Below are positions 6,639-8,105 of a DNA stretch of 8,105 nt, piece after piece. The position numbers and the translations under genes are program-made. Under the pieces are notes generated by a model. It worked only from the letters and a program-made list of their open reading frames with translations, was not told the DNA's origin and did not search any database. Source of the stretch: an uncultured Clostridia bacterium. GTDB taxonomy: Bacteria; Bacillota; Clostridia; Christensenellales; Aristaeellaceae. The stretch spans positions 1-8,105 of the forward strand of contig CAJFUU010000117.1 in the NCBI GenBank assembly GCA_904420265.1, read 5' to 3'. Every line of letters starts with the position of its first letter. Position 1 is the first letter of the stretch.

Positions 6639-6719
6639 CCATCTCCAACGCGCAGAAACCTTCAAAGAAAGGCCGCAAATTCTGCGTTGGGGAACAGCCT
6701 CGCGCCCGGACGATCATCA

Positions 6720-6746
6720 GAAAAAGGGACCGCCTTTGGCGGTCCC
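6720..6746 (-). terminator. Intrinsic terminator of the sugar-transport operon
   Basis: GGGACCGCC (6726-6734) and GGCGGTCCC (6738-6746) form a perfect 9-bp stem with a TTT/AAA loop. On the minus strand it is followed by TTTTT (complement of 6721-6725). It lies about 30 bases past the stop of the solute-binding protein gene and directly abuts the repeat array. Confidence 0.9.
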
Positions 6747-6774
6747 CAGTTTGCACGTTCTATGCGCGTGGCGC

Positions 6775-7836
6775 TTATTCGGCGAACCAATCCCAGCCCT
6801 GATAGCTGTCGAAGAAGGCCAGCGGGTAGTACATGTACTCGAGGCTTTCGTCGGCCACAACTTCGGGAGTAATGCCGTACAGGCCGGCGTCATAGGTCAT
6901 GGTCTCGGTGTCCAGGGAGAAGGTCTGGTTGTTCCACTCGATGTCGGTCAGCTCTTCGCCGGCAAGGATCTTGGCGGTCGCGACGATCGACAGATAGCCG
7001 ATTGCGGCGGCGTTGCAGGTGGAGGTGAACACGATGGTGCCGTCCTTGATGGCCTGCACGATGGCGTCAGAGGAGTCGGCGGAAACCACGACGATGTCCG
7101 AATCCAGGGAAGCAATGCCCGGGGCGACGCCCTCCACGGCCATGGAGTTGCAGGCGTAGATGGCATCCAGTTCGGGATAGGTGGAGGCAAGGTCGATGGC
7201 CTGGTTCATCGCGGTAACGGAGTCGTTGTCGCAGTAGAGCACATCGCCCAGGATGGTGATGTTCGGATACTTCTCGGCGACGGTGTCGGTGAAGCCGCTT
7301 TCACGGTCCCAGTGGGCCTGGTTGCCGGCGGTGGCGTTGATGACCGCCACGTTGATATCGGCGCCGTCGAAGTACTCGTTGAGCGCATCCGCGGCCATGA
7401 CGCCCTGCTGATAGAAGTCATAGGAAATGAAGCATTTCTGCAGGGAGGTGTCGGTCAGCGCGGTATCGTACACGACCAGCGGGATGCCCGCATCCACGAC
7501 CTGCTGGCAGACGGAAACCAGGGCGTTGGAATCGTTGGGGGCGACTACAACCGCGGCGGCGCCGGAGTTGATCGCGTTCTCGACCAGGTTGATCTGGCCG
7601 GCCAGGTCGGTCTCGCCGCCTTCGGGATAGGTGAACACAACGTTCAGGCCCATTTCTTCCGCAGCCAGGCGGGCGCCGTCGGTGATGGCCATCCAGCCAT
7701 CGCCCTCATACATTTTGCCGATCCAGTGGATCTCGCCGGTGATGCCGCCGTAGGCCTGCGTTTCCTCTGCCAGAGAGGGCAGCACGACGCACAGCGCCAG
7801 TACCAGAACCAAGAGGGCACTTACCAGTTTCTTCAT
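6775..7836 (-). CDS. Sugar-type ABC transporter substrate-binding protein (periplasmic binding protein, RbsB/YtfQ-like)
   Basis: This 353-residue solute receptor captures a sugar or sugar-like ligand outside the membrane and hands it to the permease encoded just upstream. MKKLVSALLVLVLALCVVLPSLAEETQ is a signal peptide with cleavage expected after SLA (about residue 23). The mature part has the type I periplasmic-binding fold seen in ribose, galactose and YtfQ-like receptors: GWMAITDGARLAAEEMGL, INLVENAINSGAAAVVVAPND, AGIPLVVYDTAL, IYACNSMAVEGV and VVVSADSSDAIVQAIKDG. Cys16 lies in the signal peptide, but LALC is a poor lipobox, so lipid anchoring is uncertain. The start at 7836 is set by AAGGAGG (complement of 7846-7852) about 9 bases upstream, a very strong ribosome site. 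The ligand cannot be named from sequence. Confidence 0.92.
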   Translation of the reverse strand: MKKLVSALLVLVLALCVVLPSLAEETQAYGGITGEIHWIGKMYEGDGWMAITDGARLAAEEMGLNVVFTYPEGGETDLAGQINLVENAINSGAAAVVVAPNDSNALVSVCQQVVDAGIPLVVYDTALTDTSLQKCFISYDFYQQGVMAADALNEYFDGADINVAVINATAGNQAHWDRESGFTDTVAEKYPNITILGDVLYCDNDSVTAMNQAIDLASTYPELDAIYACNSMAVEGVAPGIASLDSDIVVVSADSSDAIVQAIKDGTIVFTSTCNAAAIGYLSIVATAKILAGEELTDIEWNNQTFSLDTETMTYDAGLYGITPEVVADESLEYMYYPLAFFDSYQGWDWFAE

Positions 7837-7903
7837 TCGAGACTTCCTCCTTTTATAGAGTTGCGTTATATTCAGCAGGGATGTCCTGCCAAATTCGGGG
7901 GGA
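7837..7903 (-). promoter_or_regulatory. Intercistronic hairpin between permease and binding-protein genes
   Basis: GCAGG (7875-7879) and CCTGC (7885-7889) form a 5-bp stem in the 67-base gap, with no T run after it on the minus strand. It may stabilise a processed mRNA end so that the binding protein is made in excess over the permease, as known for some ABC operons. This is inference from position only. Confidence 0.3.
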
Positions 7904-8104
7904 TTACAGGCGGGTGGCTTCCTTCGCCCTTCTGCGAATATCCATGTATACGGCGCCGACGATGACAAAGCCAGTAACCACGTTCTGCCAGAAGGTGTTG
8001 ATGGCCAACAGGTTCATGCCGTTGCGCATGACCGCCAGCGTGGACGCGCCGATGATTGCGCCCACAACGCTGCCTTCGCCGCCCATCATGGAGATGCCGC
8101 CGAT
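7904..8104 (-). CDS. Sugar ABC transporter permease, C-terminal part (RbsC family)
   Basis: Only the last 66 residues are visible; the gene continues beyond the window. The segment IGGISMMGGEGSVVGAIIGA matches the conserved glycine-rich region of RbsC/XylH-type permeases. It is followed by RNGMNLLAINTFWQNVVTGFVIVGAVYMDIRRR, a last transmembrane helix with a basic cytoplasmic end. It would form the membrane channel for the solute captured by the downstream-encoded binding protein. The 67-base gap, same strand and shared terminator indicate one operon, with an ATPase gene expected further upstream (outside the window). Confidence 0.92.
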   Translation of the reverse strand: MGGISMMGGEGSVVGAIIGASTLAVMRNGMNLLAINTFWQNVVTGFVIVGAVYMDIRRRAKEATRL

Positions 8105-8105
8105 A

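Larger units (their letters stand above)
5569..6690. repeat. Diverged tandem repeat array, unit about 117 bp with long variants of 166-176 bp
   Basis: Nine copies of a core close to ACAAATTCTGCGTTGG start at 5569 (degenerate), 5744, 5861, 5978, 6095, 6215, 6381, 6499 and 6675. Spacings are 175, 117, 117, 117, 120, 166, 118 and 176. Short units run in order: core; variable stretch; GGGAAGCAGGAAA; CAGTG with a T-rich patch; GATAAAGCCTTGCCC inside an inverted repeat; GCGTG; CTTCCGAAGAACAACC or CCTTCAAAGAATGGCA; next core. Units starting at 5569, 6215 and 6499 have an extra hairpin module. One unit (5861-5977) is 50% GC (58/117), visibly below the flanking genes. Several frames on both strands stay open across copies because 117 is 39 codons, but the 166, 118 and 176 spacings break frame and there is no ribosome site, so I treat it as non-coding. 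Function is not recognised. Confidence 0.85.

Noticed and set aside
5569..6690. CRISPR array.
   Set aside because: Repeats are long, diverged over the whole unit, and lack identical 25-40 base repeats alternating with unique spacers; no cas genes nearby.
7875..7889. Terminator between the permease and binding-protein genes.
   Set aside because: The stem is only 5 bp and no T run follows on the minus strand.
6553..7965. Plus-strand frame of 470 codons opposite the binding-protein gene.
   Set aside because: It is antisense to a gene with clear signal peptide, fold motifs, ribosome site and terminator; the long opening follows from codon bias in GC-rich DNA.

Overview
The window looks like a GC-rich Clostridia-type Firmicute, probably gut-associated. 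This is inferred from the strong GGAGG-type ribosome sites, frequent GTG/TTG starts, the Bacillus dpp/ykf-like gene set and the style of the sugar ABC transporter. No rRNA or taxonomic marker is present, so the assignment is tentative.

Positions 1-4956, plus strand: a tightly packed run that reads as an import-and-digest pathway for cell-wall (muro)peptides. It holds the end of an oligopeptide ABC ATPase (OppD/DppD type), the second ATPase (OppF/DppF), an LD-carboxypeptidase (S66, LdcA/YkfA), a beta-lactamase-fold serine hydrolase, an SH3-NlpC/P60 endopeptidase (YkfC-like) and, after a 200-base gap with terminator-like hairpins, an M55 D-aminopeptidase (DppA). None of the four hydrolases has a signal peptide, so they should act in the cytoplasm on peptides brought in by the transporter. 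A strong hairpin at 4903-4956 ends the unit.

Positions 4957-5568: no convincing gene; a few hairpins. Positions 5569-6690: an array of about nine diverged tandem copies of a repeat. Core-to-core spacing is 175, 117, 117, 117, 120, 166, 118 and 176 bases. The short unit is about 117 bases. The three long units carry an extra module of about 55-60 bases that folds into a hairpin whose arms differ in sequence between copies while still pairing. Smaller inverted repeats recur inside the short units. The array lies between the terminators of two convergent transcription units and does not look protein-coding. It is the most unusual part of the window.

Positions 6720-8105, minus strand: the 3' end of a sugar-type ABC transporter operon. 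It has a partial RbsC-family permease, then a periplasmic-binding-protein-like solute receptor with a signal peptide and a very strong ribosome site, closed by a perfect 9-bp terminator that abuts the repeat array.
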